DNA of 39,334 nucleotides from Lingula anatina (GCF_001039355.2 NW_019775863.1:15578-54911); one strand, 5' to 3'; positions 21,563 through 32,607 are shown, numbered from the stretch's first letter. Notes: generated by a model not told the origin, from the letters alone. Numbers and translations: made by a program.

Positions 21563-22627
21563 TTATATAGATGTAGATACCCGTAAACTACCATTCATAG
21601 TGGGGCAGCTCGCGTAAGAACGTGCCGAGCGGGACTTCATCTTGAATGCCTTCCTCAAGCCTTTTCGAATATCAGGCATGCGGATGCCAAAGACAATGGA
21701 ATCGGACAAGACATTAAATAGCATTAAAAACAACCCTGCCATCAGCAACTTATTCACAGGAGGGCTTCCGTAGCCAAAGCTAATTAAGACCACGGCTACA
21801 ATCCATGGGCCCCAACTCACTAACAGCGACGAGTAGAGGAGAAGAAGAGTAACAGTGGTTTTGAGGTTCATTTTGATCTGAACCCTTGTCTCAACATTGT
21901 GCAACATGCTCTGGTGTTTTCTAATGCCCAGGAAAATTGTAATGTACAATATTAATGACAACAGCAATATGAGGGCACACAACACTGCATTGAAGTACAC
22001 CAAAGGGGAGGGAAATGCTGGGGTGGCGCCTTCACAGAGAGTCTCACTTCCATACAGGCTTCCCCCTACGGTAATGAATAGCAAATCTTTTCCAATGATG
22101 AATCCCCAAATAATGGCAACAATAATACAAGCCCGCACCTTGGTCATGGACAAGGAGTAGTGCAAGGGCACACAGACTGCAATGAACATGTCGATTGTCA
22201 AAGTCAAAACTGTGAGCCCAGAGACTTCGTAAACTGATATCAGAATGGTAGTGGACATGTTACTACAAATGTGGCTTTGGTCTATCATGTCTGTTAATAA
22301 TATAAACAGAACTGTGGCCAAGTCCACCGCTGCCAGATTTGTGATAAAAATTCTTTTTGGTTTGAATGGTCTGGATGTGTGGTATATTGCAATTAGGGAC
22401 AAACTATTTGTTACTATGCCAGCAGCGCAAAAAGCATAAAAAAGAATGCTCATCATGATATGGAGTAAACTGTTCTGCGTGACTGGGTCGATGTTAGTGC
22501 AGTTTCCACTGACATTATCATAAGAACAATTGAATGCAAAGTCTGAGGAGACATCTGCATCATGCTCTACGGAACTGTTCAACAGCAGAACTGAGAGGTT
22601 GGAACCTGGCTTCTCTTGGAGAGGCAT
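21563..22627 (-). CDS. Divergent class A (rhodopsin-like) G-protein-coupled receptor, orphan
   Basis: Encodes 354 residues with seven hydrophobic segments: about 54-80, 92-115, 125-152, 165-188, 210-235, 255-282 and 291-313. The ligand is unknown, and it should act at the plasma membrane. Class A signatures are G70xxxN74 in helix 1, LAAVD102 in helix 2, C121 and C198 as the likely conserved disulphide, W174 in helix 4, SWGP (271-274) for CWxP in helix 6, and an amphipathic GIRMPDIRKGLRKAF helix 8. The first 45 residues hold five N-glycosylation sequons (N10, N17, N33, N38, N42). Oddities: DRY is DMF (146-148), NPxxY is DSIVF (309-313), and the helix 5 proline is missing. I chose Met at 22627 because the frame upstream of 22645 runs through an intron ending in a textbook acceptor. 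An in-frame ATG at 22762 is therefore not used in the spliced message. The single-exon core is common among invertebrate GPCRs. I cannot assign a subfamily. Confidence 0.93.
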   Translation of the reverse strand: MPLQEKPGSNLSVLLLNSSVEHDADVSSDFAFNCSYDNVSGNCTNIDPVTQNSLLHIMMSILFYAFCAAGIVTNSLSLIAIYHTSRPFKPKRIFITNLAAVDLATVLFILLTDMIDQSHICSNMSTTILISVYEVSGLTVLTLTIDMFIAVCVPLHYSLSMTKVRACIIVAIIWGFIIGKDLLFITVGGSLYGSETLCEGATPAFPSPLVYFNAVLCALILLLSLILYITIFLGIRKHQSMLHNVETRVQIKMNLKTTVTLLLLYSSLLVSWGPWIVAVVLISFGYGSPPVNKLLMAGLFLMLFNVLSDSIVFGIRMPDIRKGLRKAFKMKSRSARSYASCPTMNGSLRVSTSI

Positions 22628-22645
22628 TCTGTTTTCACTTATGAT

Positions 22646-22665
22646 CTGAACAAATGGAAAAAGAA
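22646..22665 (-). promoter_or_regulatory. 3' splice site upstream of the GPCR coding exon
   Basis: Read on the minus strand this is TTCTTTTTCCATTTGTTCAG, a polypyrimidine tract and CAG directly before the exon base at 22645. Only 18 bases of leader separate it from the chosen ATG. It implies at least one upstream non-coding exon. Plausible minus-strand donors lie at 23055 (ATG|GTGAGTG) and 28077 (CTT|GTAAGTA). Confidence 0.75.
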
Positions 22666-25600
22666 TAATAAGAATCTCATTTAGTACATAACACTGCTGA
22701 TCAATGTGATAGGCCAACAACCCTGAGACTTTTTGTTTTCTTTTCAGGAAATTTTTAAGCACAAACTATGTACAAATTCCCTTCAATCAAACTGCACCTA
22801 CTGGTATGTGATGGACTCAACCTGTACACGACCAGATCTTAATAATTCAGAATAAAACAAAACTAAGTTCATAAAATAAATAGAAATATAACAACTGCAG
22901 AATTTAAATCACTAAGCAGTTCTTATAATGTTAAAGGTGTATTTTCCTGTGAATAATCCAACATCCATATTTCCTTCACTATCAGTTATTTTCTTGGTTT
23001 AGTATAAAACACTTCTATCTAAAGTCTGTTAAAACTCAACATGCCATGCACTCACCATTATTTTCAAATATTTGGGGTGGCACTAATACATGTATTGATA
23101 TCAATACGAATGGGGACAAACTGCTACAAAATCTGCTCAATCCATCAAACTTTTTGACATGCAGAAATAAATGTAATGAAACTGCCAAGCATCCAAAATA
23201 ACAGTCTTTTAATGAAATAACCCAGTCTGGATGAAAAACGTCGGCTCCTTCTAGTGAGAAAATTAACGCCTTGTTACATGCATGTCATCTGCCGCACGCA
23301 ATAGTGAACAGTAATCTACAGCTCTGACAAATGGTCTTCCAAGTGTCTCATTTATCTTCAATTCTCTGATCTGTTGGCAGTCTTTTCATAATTCACCAGG
23401 GTGTCATAACTCCTACATAACAATGGGCTGATGAGTAGGCGCTGTCTGAAACTCAATCTCCAAAGTGTTCTCACTAGTGCTTAAGATGCAAGGCAGCAAC
23501 TCTTAAAATCCAGACCAAAATAATTTTTTCGTTGAATGAGAGGTGCTTTGTCACTAATCCAGACAAACTGCTCTGATAGGAAAAAAATTTACTTGGCAGT
23601 TTTCATTAAAAAAATGCTGATAAAATTTAATACTCTGACTGTGCCCATCTTACAGTAAAGCTGGCAAATATCATTTTCTTTCAGCATAAGATTATTTTTA
23701 CCAAGAAAACGATAATCCGAATGGAAATCCACGTGTCTGTTCAACTGCCTGCTTCTTTGTCATTAATTAATTGGATTTCATGTCTTGCCACACATAATCA
23801 GCTTACAGGAAACCCTTCAATTAGTTACAGGAACTCAGTAGTGAGCAGATATCACTGAATAGCGAGGAAATCCTACGAAATTGCAGCTGCCACACGCAGT
23901 ATTATTCCTTCTAATGATATGCTTGATCACTTTCTCCTGTAACAATCTTTATCTTGGCACAAAACTAAAAGAACTCTTAACCATGGCTGTATTTTTCGCT
24001 CTTATTTCCAATGAAAATAGGAGTAATATGTCTTCTCTGTCAATGTGACCTGTAACAATAGAATTATCATTAGAAACCAAATATGATCAAAGCCTTCCCC
24101 CAACCCCTTCAAATTTGCCCATCATTCATCCTCCCACTTAGTTGAACAAAAAAAAAAAAATGACGAGGCTTTCATGACAACACCATGATGAACATATATA
24201 AAGGGTACATCTATGTACATTTCATCAGTATCACATGGGTGGAAATTTAAGCTGAATCCTCTCTAAGGCTAACTGCGTGATAAAAAAATTGGTCCAAACA
24301 CTGCCCCCCTAATCCACCCCACCTCCATAAAAGTATCATTTCCTCCATGTTTGTGACTTGTCTCCCATTTGTGCCCTGCACCAATTCTGTTGTCTGGACA
24401 GAGAATCTCACAGACAAAGTTAGTTTCCTAAGATCTAACTGCTGAAAGCTTCCAGAAACCTCCACTATTTCTTCAATCCTTCATGCGTTTATGTCACAGT
24501 GATTGAATGCCCCCGATTCTAATGTGCATTAAACTACATCGGAGCCTCACTTAATGCACACTAAAATTGGTGAATTCAGTGGCTCAGCACCTGGGCTACG
24601 TTTTATGGGCACATTGGGGATAATAAGAGACAAGATATATATTAACATCATACACATGTTGTTTTGTGTTAAAAATATGATACCTACAAGAGACAAAATG
24701 TCAGGGACTGCATGGCATACCAATTAACATACTTCAATTTAGTATCGTGTTACTGCCCCCTCCCCCACTAAATACTAAGGTATACTTGTAAGGAAGAAGG
24801 TATCGTTTTAAAAATTGTATCAGCACATTAATGAAAAACCTAAGAATCTTTTTTTTTTTTTTTAATGCCCAAGGGCACAAGCGCACTATAGTGAAGAAAA
24901 TGGGCATATAATTGCTATTAGTTTCCGCAATACCAGATTCTGATATATGCTGTAACTTTTCTAAATGTGGCAGAGATTTAAATTTGGTGTTTCAACTTTC
25001 TGATCTTTTGAATTGTCGTTCCTCTCTCTTCCTGCCTTCTCTTTCCATGAGTGTACTCTTCGCCTCCTGTTGCAGTATTCACTTTTGGAATAGGGTCCTT
25101 AGAGTAGGGTCTCATCACACTGATATTTATTTATTTATTTATTTAAATAGACGGTAATAGATAGCCAGGGGGGTACGGGGGGGGGGGGGTGAAAGAACCA
25201 CCCTTTTTGTCAGGAAAAGGTTCATTATAGGTAAAATTTGACCTAATTTCAATCAATTTTTAGCAATAAAGTTATATAAAAAATCAGATTTATAGAACTA
25301 ATGGTTTTTTAAACCAAATATTTCAACAAATGACAATGCTTGTCTAAGACCTTAATTACCAAGACAGGGGTACCATCAGGTGTTGAAAATCAACAAATGT
25401 TCATATGCCAAAGGCAAGCACTTAATCAGCTCTTCTGGTCAATTCATGTCCAACTCTGATTAACATTATGCCATTAATGTATCTTTGTTCTATTATTATT
25501 TTGTTGTTGTTGTTTATTTGTTTTGATTTTTAATTTCTTTTTATTGAGCTTTGCAGGGATAATACAACCTCAAAGGAGTCAAAATGTTTACGTGCATCAG

Positions 25601-25832
25601 GCTATTCTGTAATATACAGTGAAATTTTGTGAAATTACAACTGTAACAGATATTCTTGAGAAGTCAAAATTAAACTCCTGTTCTTTAGTATTTACATGAT
25701 ATAATCTTACTGATCAACCACACAATCATTTCTGGGCGCTACTGCTGTTGTTTTTTCTTTTACTTTCTATTATTTAAACTAACACAATATATTAATGTTA
25801 TCTGTCAATCAAATGATGACACTGGACAATTC
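22666..25832. other. Upstream of the GPCR coding exon; intron or intergenic
   Basis: No confident exon. A minus-strand donor ATG|GTGAGTGC at 23055 follows about 75 bases that could be a non-coding exon with acceptor ATTTTGTAGCAG. The stretch 23220-23480 is less AT-rich than its surroundings and has few simple repeats. A T-run (24849-24863), a TTTA repeat (25128-25145) and a repeat fragment at 25160 follow. Confidence 0.35.
25160..25250 (-). repeat. GCCCGTAGCCAG-type dispersed repeat fragment with G-run
   Basis: ATAGCCAGGGGGGTACGGGG, then a run of G, then ACCACCCTTTTTGTCAGGAA and GGTAAAATTTGACCTAATTT resemble the other copies. It is truncated and the weakest member. Confidence 0.45.
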
Positions 25833-26053
25833 TTAGACCCCATTTCCAGAGATTAGATCGATCTACTTTAGATCGACCTAACTCCCTGGGGGTTCCACTA
25901 AATAGCTGTCAGCCGAGCGGGCACGAAAGTTAATTACCCCCTTACAGCTTGTAGTAGGCGGGACGGACATTTAAGCCGGATTATCTGACAGTAATCTAGT
26001 GAGACTCCCCGCGGGGATAGATCGATCTAAAAGCTCTGGGAATACGCCCTTAG
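25833..26053. mobile_element. Foldback element with GATCGATC arms, copy 1
   Basis: Left arm TTAGACCCCATTTCCAGAGA then TTAGATCGATCTA. The right arm complement reads CCTAAGGGCGTATTCCCAGA then GCTTTTAGATCGATCTA. The interior is unusually GC-rich for the window. It is related to 32328-32564 by its termini. Confidence 0.6.
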
Positions 26054-26926
26054 GCTTCACACAATATGATAGATTTGGATAACTTTTTAATTCACCCAAT
26101 ATTCTGTTATGATTTAAACAATAAAATAGATATGATCGAATATGGCCATAATAGTTCCTGTCATTTCTCTTTTTTCTCCCTATCCAGATATATGTATTCA
26201 GACTGTTTAGTGTATTGAACCCTGGATAAAACCATTTCAATCATGGCTTGTCCACTGAGCTACAAACCTTAAAAAAACAAACACCTTTTCTGGCTTTCAC
26301 ATGTGTTAAAACATTGTTTGTTGAGATTTTAAACCCAAATGAAACTGAACCAATATGGCCCATGCATAATTCTTTTTAGATATACACAGAACATATGGCT
26401 CTCACTTGTTTACAGTATTTTGATTCCTGACTTATATTAACTTGGTAATTTGGATATTCAACTACTATTTACTTGTCCATCAACTGTCAGATAGTTCCAG
26501 AATTCTCTTGTATTTTGAAGTTGGTTGTAATTCATGAATTATAGTTCTAAAAAAAAAACAGCTAAAGCTGACAGTTCGAATACTAAAAGAATGCCTATAA
26601 CTATATGCCCAGCACATGAAATTCAAGGTGTTAATATTCTATCTTCAAACTTTGGAGAAAATTTGTAATATACCAGGACAAATTGTGGAGACAAAAATAT
26701 TTACAAAATAATTATCAAATATGAGATTTATGGAAATGTTGTAATGACTTCAAAAATTTAACCTGCGTTTGAAACCCAGATTTAATTCTAGCAGACTTGC
26801 ACTCAACTTTGTAATACAGCATCTACAAGTCTTACAATGAAAATATTAATTTTTTTTCCTTTTATTATAAGATTTGAAATAATCTGACCATGCATGCGCA
26901 GTTTTGATATGACAAAAATTTATTTC
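26054..26926. other. No feature recognised
   Basis: AT-rich non-coding sequence with short chance frames only. Confidence 0.4.
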
Positions 26927-27103
26927 CAGGGGCGGATTTAGGGCATCTTCTGGGTCTTCCGGAAGTCGGTCAGATTTTCAAGTTTACATTGACGGGTATC
27001 TAATTTTTTCTGTCGGAAGACGGTCAGAAAATGCAGGATGGATCAACAAAGATAATCATATAATTTGGAAGACTGTCAAAAAATAACTCTGGATCCGCCC
27101 CTG
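26927..27103 (+). mobile_element. CAGGGG-ended MITE with 5-bp duplication ATTTC, copy 2
   Basis: A 177-bp element with near-perfect termini CAGGGGCGGATTTAG and CTGGATCCGCCCCTG. It is flanked by ATTTC on both sides (26922-26926, 27104-27108). CAGGGG termini are typical of hAT-type elements. A 5-bp rather than 8-bp duplication points to the hAT5-like group. No transposase. Confidence 0.85.
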
Positions 27104-27108
27104 ATTTC

Positions 27109-29166
27109 CCACAAGTAACTCCCATAAGTTTCAACTCAAACTGATTCATTATTTAAACGATAATTTAAGCTTCCACAAGTTCAAAAAAATTAAAATACCA
27201 AGACCAAATTAAAACATTTAAATACAGAAAATGATTAAATTGTGCTCATTTTTAAATTTGACCAAAATCAGTATCCCAGTAGGCCTTTATAATGGCAAAA
27301 AAAAAGTTTTTCTAAATGTCAAAAATAATCGAATTATCCCAAGTTTCAAATCTGACCCCCTTTTATAGACAATGGCATGGGTAATCACTGTAGGTTTGAA
27401 ACAAAATGTTATATTGCTTTTCATATACTGCAGGGGCAAAAATGTTCTGGCTTTGGCTCCAGCTTTGGGTAAAGGCTTATGTAGGCTTTAGCTGACAGGA
27501 TGGTGATACAGACAAATGTAGGTGATAATGATGGTGATGCAGACAGACGTGGGTGACTGTGACGCAGATAGACGTAGGTGATGAGGATGGTAACATACAT
27601 ATACAGGAAAAGGATTGATCTATCGCATCTACTGAGTAGAGGCAGTTCATAAACATGCTGTTATGCTGGCAAATTTTTTTATGTGTCATGTGTATATGAC
27701 ATGACTTCCTGTGTAACACATTTACGGTCACAAAATGACATGTAATTTAACAAATACAACACTGATATAGTATATGCACCTATCTTTCTAACTTTTTCAC
27801 ATCAAAATCTTGTTTTTGTTATTCCCTTTGTTCGTAACATGTCCATATCATATCTCATAAAAGACCGACTATAATAAATTACCATTTCAAACATTATTTT
27901 TTCTAAATCTTATATTGGATTCTTATTAATTAAAATTGTAATTTTTATAATCTTTACATTTACAGTCACAATTATTCTTCAGAAACATCAAAGTTAAATA
28001 CTTTGAAAGCAACTTTATGAACACAACAGGAATATTAAGGAAATTATACAAAATACAAAGAAAAATAAAATACTTACAAGTTCCTATTCATATTGTCCAC
28101 TCACTGCTATCTCAAGTAATTCTTCAACTAGCGAGTGTGAAAATCCACAATGAAAGTTGTCATCACATATGTATATGCATGATCTTCATTTAATAAATAA
28201 AAAATACAGTTTATGCTACATTTCTTTCTAAACTGTCTCGACTGAAAACCACTCTGCCAATCACTACTTTGACACTAGGAGAAAAAGGTTTAAGCTCCTG
28301 TTTAAATTCTGAGAATAAATGTCAATAGTATGCCCTGCCCACACTATTCTAAACAGACCAATAAAACAGCCTTTTGCATCTCACTACAGAGAAAAAGCTT
28401 ATTAGCTTTGTGTCGTGCTGTATGATTGGCCCTCTACCTATAGGGCATGTATCTGCCAGTCAAAAGCAATGAGTTTCCCAGATCTTATCTCAACAGGTAT
28501 TTTCTTCTTAGGAATACTTTTCTCTTGAGGTGTATTCCACTTTCCATCACATATCAAGTTCACATTAAACTCTGATAATTTGTTTTAATTAAGTGTCAAT
28601 TCACTGTTGTATGCTCAACTAAGCAGGGTATTAAATTTCATAATGATTAATGATCAATACATTACATAGCAGTTATCATCCTCCAGGTAAATATAATGGA
28701 TAAATACCTTCAAGACTCTGTTCAACAAAGATACATTAGTTCTCACAATCTATCAGCAAACATTTACTTCAATCTTTCACAAATATTTTCCAAGAAATGT
28801 CTATCTTCAACAAGAAATAGCCAAGAATATTTCAAACCATCAACATGAAATAAAAAATACCAGGACATTAACAGAATTGGAACTGGGTTAAAGTTGTAAA
28901 AAGTCCTCAATACAACATTGTTACAAAAATATATAATACCATGCAATGATGTATACTGGTAAAACCATAGTTTGGTACATTGTGTATGACTGTTTAAACA
29001 ACCTAGACAGGAAAAAATACATAAAAATGGAATAACCGCACCATTTAACCTTGAGAAGTCAAGAAGTCGTGCCATTGCCAAGCACAAAATACTCCATTTG
29101 AAATGTCAGTTGAGAGGTTGGGATGGGTGATGTGATAAATTGGGGGGAAGAAAACAAATCACAAAA
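27109..29166. other. No gene recognised apart from the possible promoter at 28.1-28.4 kb
   Basis: Contains imperfect GATGGTGATG-type repeats at 27498-27595 (ACAGACGTGGGTGA, ATAGACGTAGGTGA). Otherwise AT-rich unique sequence. Confidence 0.35.
28078..28435 (-). promoter_or_regulatory. Possible promoter and non-coding first exon of the GPCR gene
   Basis: A consensus donor CTT|GTAAGTATT on the minus strand ends a segment with stops in all frames near its end, as expected for a 5' UTR. Upstream lie a forward CCAAT box (GGCCAATCATA, about 28420-28430) and an inverted one near 28360. No TATA box is clear. The link to the receptor rests only on strand and order, so this is a weak call. Confidence 0.2.
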
Positions 29167-29216
29167 ACATACTTTCAGTAATTTATAAAAATAATTTTAA
29201 ATTACTGAAAGTATGT
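29167..29216. repeat. Perfect 19-bp inverted repeat with 12-base loop
   Basis: ACATACTTTCAGTAATTTA at 29167-29185 is exactly complementary to TAAATTACTGAAAGTATGT at 29198-29216. It is isolated and matches no other repeat in the window. Confidence 0.9.
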
Positions 29217-29896
29217 ATTATCTTACTGTAAAGTGTTACAGCGTCCGTCATTCACTGAAGCATACCAAAACCACTGTCTCAGACACTTCAATCCTTATCT
29301 TTTTTTTTTTCTTGAATCAGCCACAAATGTTTGTTAATTTGATTTCACATGTTCACCATGATTATGACTTGAAATAGAATGCTTTCATCGTGTGACTTCA
29401 TTTTTTAAATTTCCATTTTTCATTTGTTGCAAAGCAAGTTTTTCTCTGCTTCTCTAACACAATGGTGAGTGGCCTCCTGTGTAAGTGACCACCAGAAAAA
29501 GATGCTACTCTTTTCACGAGAGACAAATCCAAAATGCTTAGTTTAAAAGGCAAAAGGGAACCATGAAACCAAGCAAGTACAACAACTGGGATTAAGTAAC
29601 ACAGATGGAAAATGGTATTGGGCAACTACGTCATCAAGCAGGACTGTACAGTAAAGAACAACAAGGTGATCTGTAGATCAGGTTACCACCTCAGATGAAC
29701 TTATTATATCAGTCAAATGGAATTAACAGAAGACAGAGCCAACATAAGTGGCACGAAAAACAGATTCCTAGAAAAACATCTTAGGAAAAGACATATTACT
29801 TCTGACAGCGCAGATTAATTTATAATAAGCAAACCTCTTCTAATTGCATACGCTAAAATTGTGTACAAAAAGGGCTGCATGGTTTGACTAGGGAAT

Positions 29897-29906
29897 TTTA
29901 TTATTA

Positions 29907-29938
<32 letters not shown>

Positions 29939-29950
29939 TTTTTTTTTTTT
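29897..29950 (+). repeat. TTA microsatellite with T-run
   Basis: Repeated TTA interrupted by T-runs. The 113-codon frame starting here reads Tyr/Phe runs and then Arg-Glu repeats, and is an artefact of two microsatellites. Confidence 0.9.
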
Positions 29951-30110
29951 GTAAAATCTGTTATTCCTGTTCCTTGTCTTCAACTATGATGAAGGATAAT
30001 TCAAAAGGAATTTTGCAATTTCTGGATTGCGAAAAAAATTGTTCTAGAATTGCCATCCCAATTCATTCACTTGTAATGAAGACCTACATCAAGTGTTTAA
30101 GTACATACAG

Positions 30111-30169
<59 letters not shown>

Positions 30170-30199
30170 GGAGAGACAGAGAGAGAGAGAGAGATAGAC
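30111..30199 (+). repeat. GA microsatellite
   Basis: About 89 bp of GA dinucleotides with a few AC and CG interruptions. Confidence 0.95.
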
Positions 30200-31722
30200 A
30201 GCAAGGTGGACAGACACCCTTATAGTTGTACAGACTCCAGTTTTGCAGTGAAATAAACTAGGTAGAAGAAAATTAAACCCGACTGTCTCAATTGTCTTGT
30301 TGGTGAAAAGTAAATCTAAGAACCTGAATAACCAAGAGGCTGGTTATTAGAGGTCCACATAAGCCTTTGAGATAAACTGGCTAGACACTTTTCACTACAC
30401 AAATAAATAAATAAATCAGAAGATAAATTGAAGGTGTTCAAGGCTCATGTGAATTTTCAAATTTTGTTAGCTTTTTAAAAAGCAACAATTAAACAGGTTG
30501 AGTTTGTACAAAATAGGAGTAACTACTGGTACTAACACACTCTGATTCTATCCACAATATCATAGGCAAAACAAACAACAATCCCCACCCCACTGTACAA
30601 AATATCTGCATCAGACCTGAAATACAAGTAATGGTCTGACAGAGGATACAACTTGGCATTTCTATCAGTGTACGGCACTATCCACTATAACCCACAGAAG
30701 TCTTACAACCTAGAAGAAAATCAAGCCAGATTTCACACCGTATTGGAGAAAAATAATGTCAGACTAGAGAGAGCAGTGCGGCAACAAATGAAAGCTAACA
30801 AAATTTATCCATAGATATTTTCTTTTTTTTTTCTCTCTCTCTTAAGATCTGTCAAATATCATTTAGTCTATTGTACAACAATAATAATTTACCACGTTTT
30901 GCCTACATCACTTTTCTCAGGCTTGAGACCAGTCCTCACTGAAAAAGTAGGATTTACACAATTCAACAGATTTACACGATTCACAAGGATGACCCAAATG
31001 ACCCCGAAAAAGTCACAATTATGACGAAAGTCAGAAAAGTCTCATCAGTGATTTCTACTGCTTTCTTAGACAAAATTCCTGGTGAACAGTCACATGATTA
31101 TCACTGAGAAGTTAACCCCACCTCTTGTAGATTCTCGCACATTTTCTAGTCTTATATGGCATCGCACAGTGCCAAAAGCCACAATTCATTTTCTGTTACC
31201 TTGGAGGATTTCCATTTGGGAGTCTTCTTAACATCATGAGGAAACACAAGAGGTCATCAACCTTTTCTACTAGTTGTGATTCCCATTGCACCATTAACCT
31301 ATCTTGGTTAATTACATCCAGAGATTAACAACCATAACAGCAAAAACCCAATCAAGCTGCCATTATGAGACTTCACTCATGCCAAATATTCTACTCTAAG
31401 CAATAACTCTGTGTACAATAAACATACATATCAACTAATTTAAACCTTAATCAATGTAGATATATCTATCAACTAATTTAGTAAACCTAAGACAAACCTA
31501 TATAATGTTGATTTAAAACAGTAATAAATGTCACTACTTCTCTGGAAGTCTACTTAATCCACTTAATGAACAGGCAAAACTTAATGCATGCCCTGATGTT
31601 ATCCATTAAATTTAATTAAATAAAAATTAACAGTTATTTGACAAATGTGAAACATCTCTACTGGTATTTCAATAACAGAAAAACATCACATATCAAGGTG
31701 TATGTCAGCATAAATCAGACTC

Positions 31723-32082
31723 TTAAAGGGATATTAACTGTTCGTTTTGGCCAAAAAATGAATTTTCCCAGAGTAGACAACAATTTTCCCAGAGTTACCA
31801 ATGGTTAAAGAATCCAAGTCTACATTCAAAGTTAGTCCCTCGTTTTTTTTTTTTTTTTTCTTTTCTAAAATGTTTGGATTTTTGTTATAGCCTCTTAAGA
31901 GATTATTAAGAGTACAGCCATCTATGGTGGTCACGTGGTCCGATGACAAGCTCAGATATCAGAATAATAGTTATAACAGCTGCTTTTGTGGTAAAACAGA
32001 TTATATTATATTTCTATGAATTGTTTACAATGTTTTTGATTGTGAAATATAGATCTCATATGAAGAGTTATTATCCCTTTAA
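31723..32082 (-). mobile_element. TTAA-ended MITE with CACGTG E-box, copy 4
   Basis: A 360-bp copy with both termini (TTAAAGGGATATTAACTG and GAGTTATTATCCCTTTAA), the central CTCTTAAGAGATTATTAAG region, and CACGTG at 31932-31937. It has the same orientation as copy 2. An 18-bp T-run lies inside one arm. Confidence 0.85.
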
Positions 32083-32327
32083 ATACAATTCTTAGACTGC
32101 AATTACATAAAAAAAATAATGAGTTATACCCTCCCTACCTTTTAAATGAACTCCACATTTCAAAAGCAATCAACTAAAGATTATTATTAGGTACAACCCT
32201 AACATATATATTACAATTTATAAATTTTTTTTCAAATCTTACTTATCAGTTGCAGACAGTTTTATGAAAAAACAGCCACACCCGTGAGCAATAATTTAAA
32301 ACTAAGAAATATTGTCCAACCTCACAA

Positions 32328-32564
32328 AGACCCCATTCCCATACCTAGAATGATCTAGCAGGATCGACTCATCTCCGAGAGATTTCTCACTAAATTACAT
32401 TCAGCTTAAGAGGCTCTGATGTCTGGCATGTCTACTGAAGTTGTTAAGGGGTAATTAACTATGGTTTAGCAGCTGCTATAGGCATGCGAGACATCTAATC
32501 TGAATGCAATTTAATGAGAACCCCCTCTCCCTGCTAGATCGATCTAGGTATGGGAATGGGGTCT
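32328..32564. mobile_element. Foldback element with GATCGATC arms, copy 2
   Basis: The left end AGACCCCATTCCCATACCTA, then GAATGATCTAGCAGG, is almost the exact complement of the right end. That end reads, complemented, AGACCCCATTCCCATACCTA, then GATCGATCTAGCAGG. The inverted termini run to about 34 bp on a 237-bp body. Confidence 0.8.
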
Positions 32565-32586
32565 AAAATGCATGGAGACTGCCATG

Positions 32587-32607
32587 TTTTTTTTTTTTTT
32601 TTTTTTT
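32587..32607 (+). repeat. Poly(T) run
   Basis: Run of 21 T next to the foldback element. The 148-codon frame that begins through it is not supported as a gene. Confidence 0.9.

Larger units (their letters stand above)
29217..31722. other. No gene recognised
   Basis: Holds the TTA repeat (29897-29950) and the GA repeat (30111-30199). Short open frames on both strands are AT-driven. A 99-nt minus-strand segment at 31200-31298 looks exon-like but has a poor acceptor. Confidence 0.35.

Noticed and set aside
24247-24465. 72-codon minus frame upstream of the receptor
   Set aside because: No domain and no splice context. It looks like chance in a locally less AT-rich stretch.
29884-30225. 113-codon plus-strand frame
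   Set aside because: It is translated from a TTA repeat, a T-run and a GA repeat. The Tyr, Phe and Arg-Glu runs are microsatellite products.
31200-31298. Exon-like minus-strand segment (contains QLVEKVDDLLCFLMMLRR)
   Set aside because: The frame is open with a fair donor AAG|GTAACAG. However, the acceptor AACCAAGATAG lacks a pyrimidine tract, the phase does not fit the channel exons, and no family is recognised.
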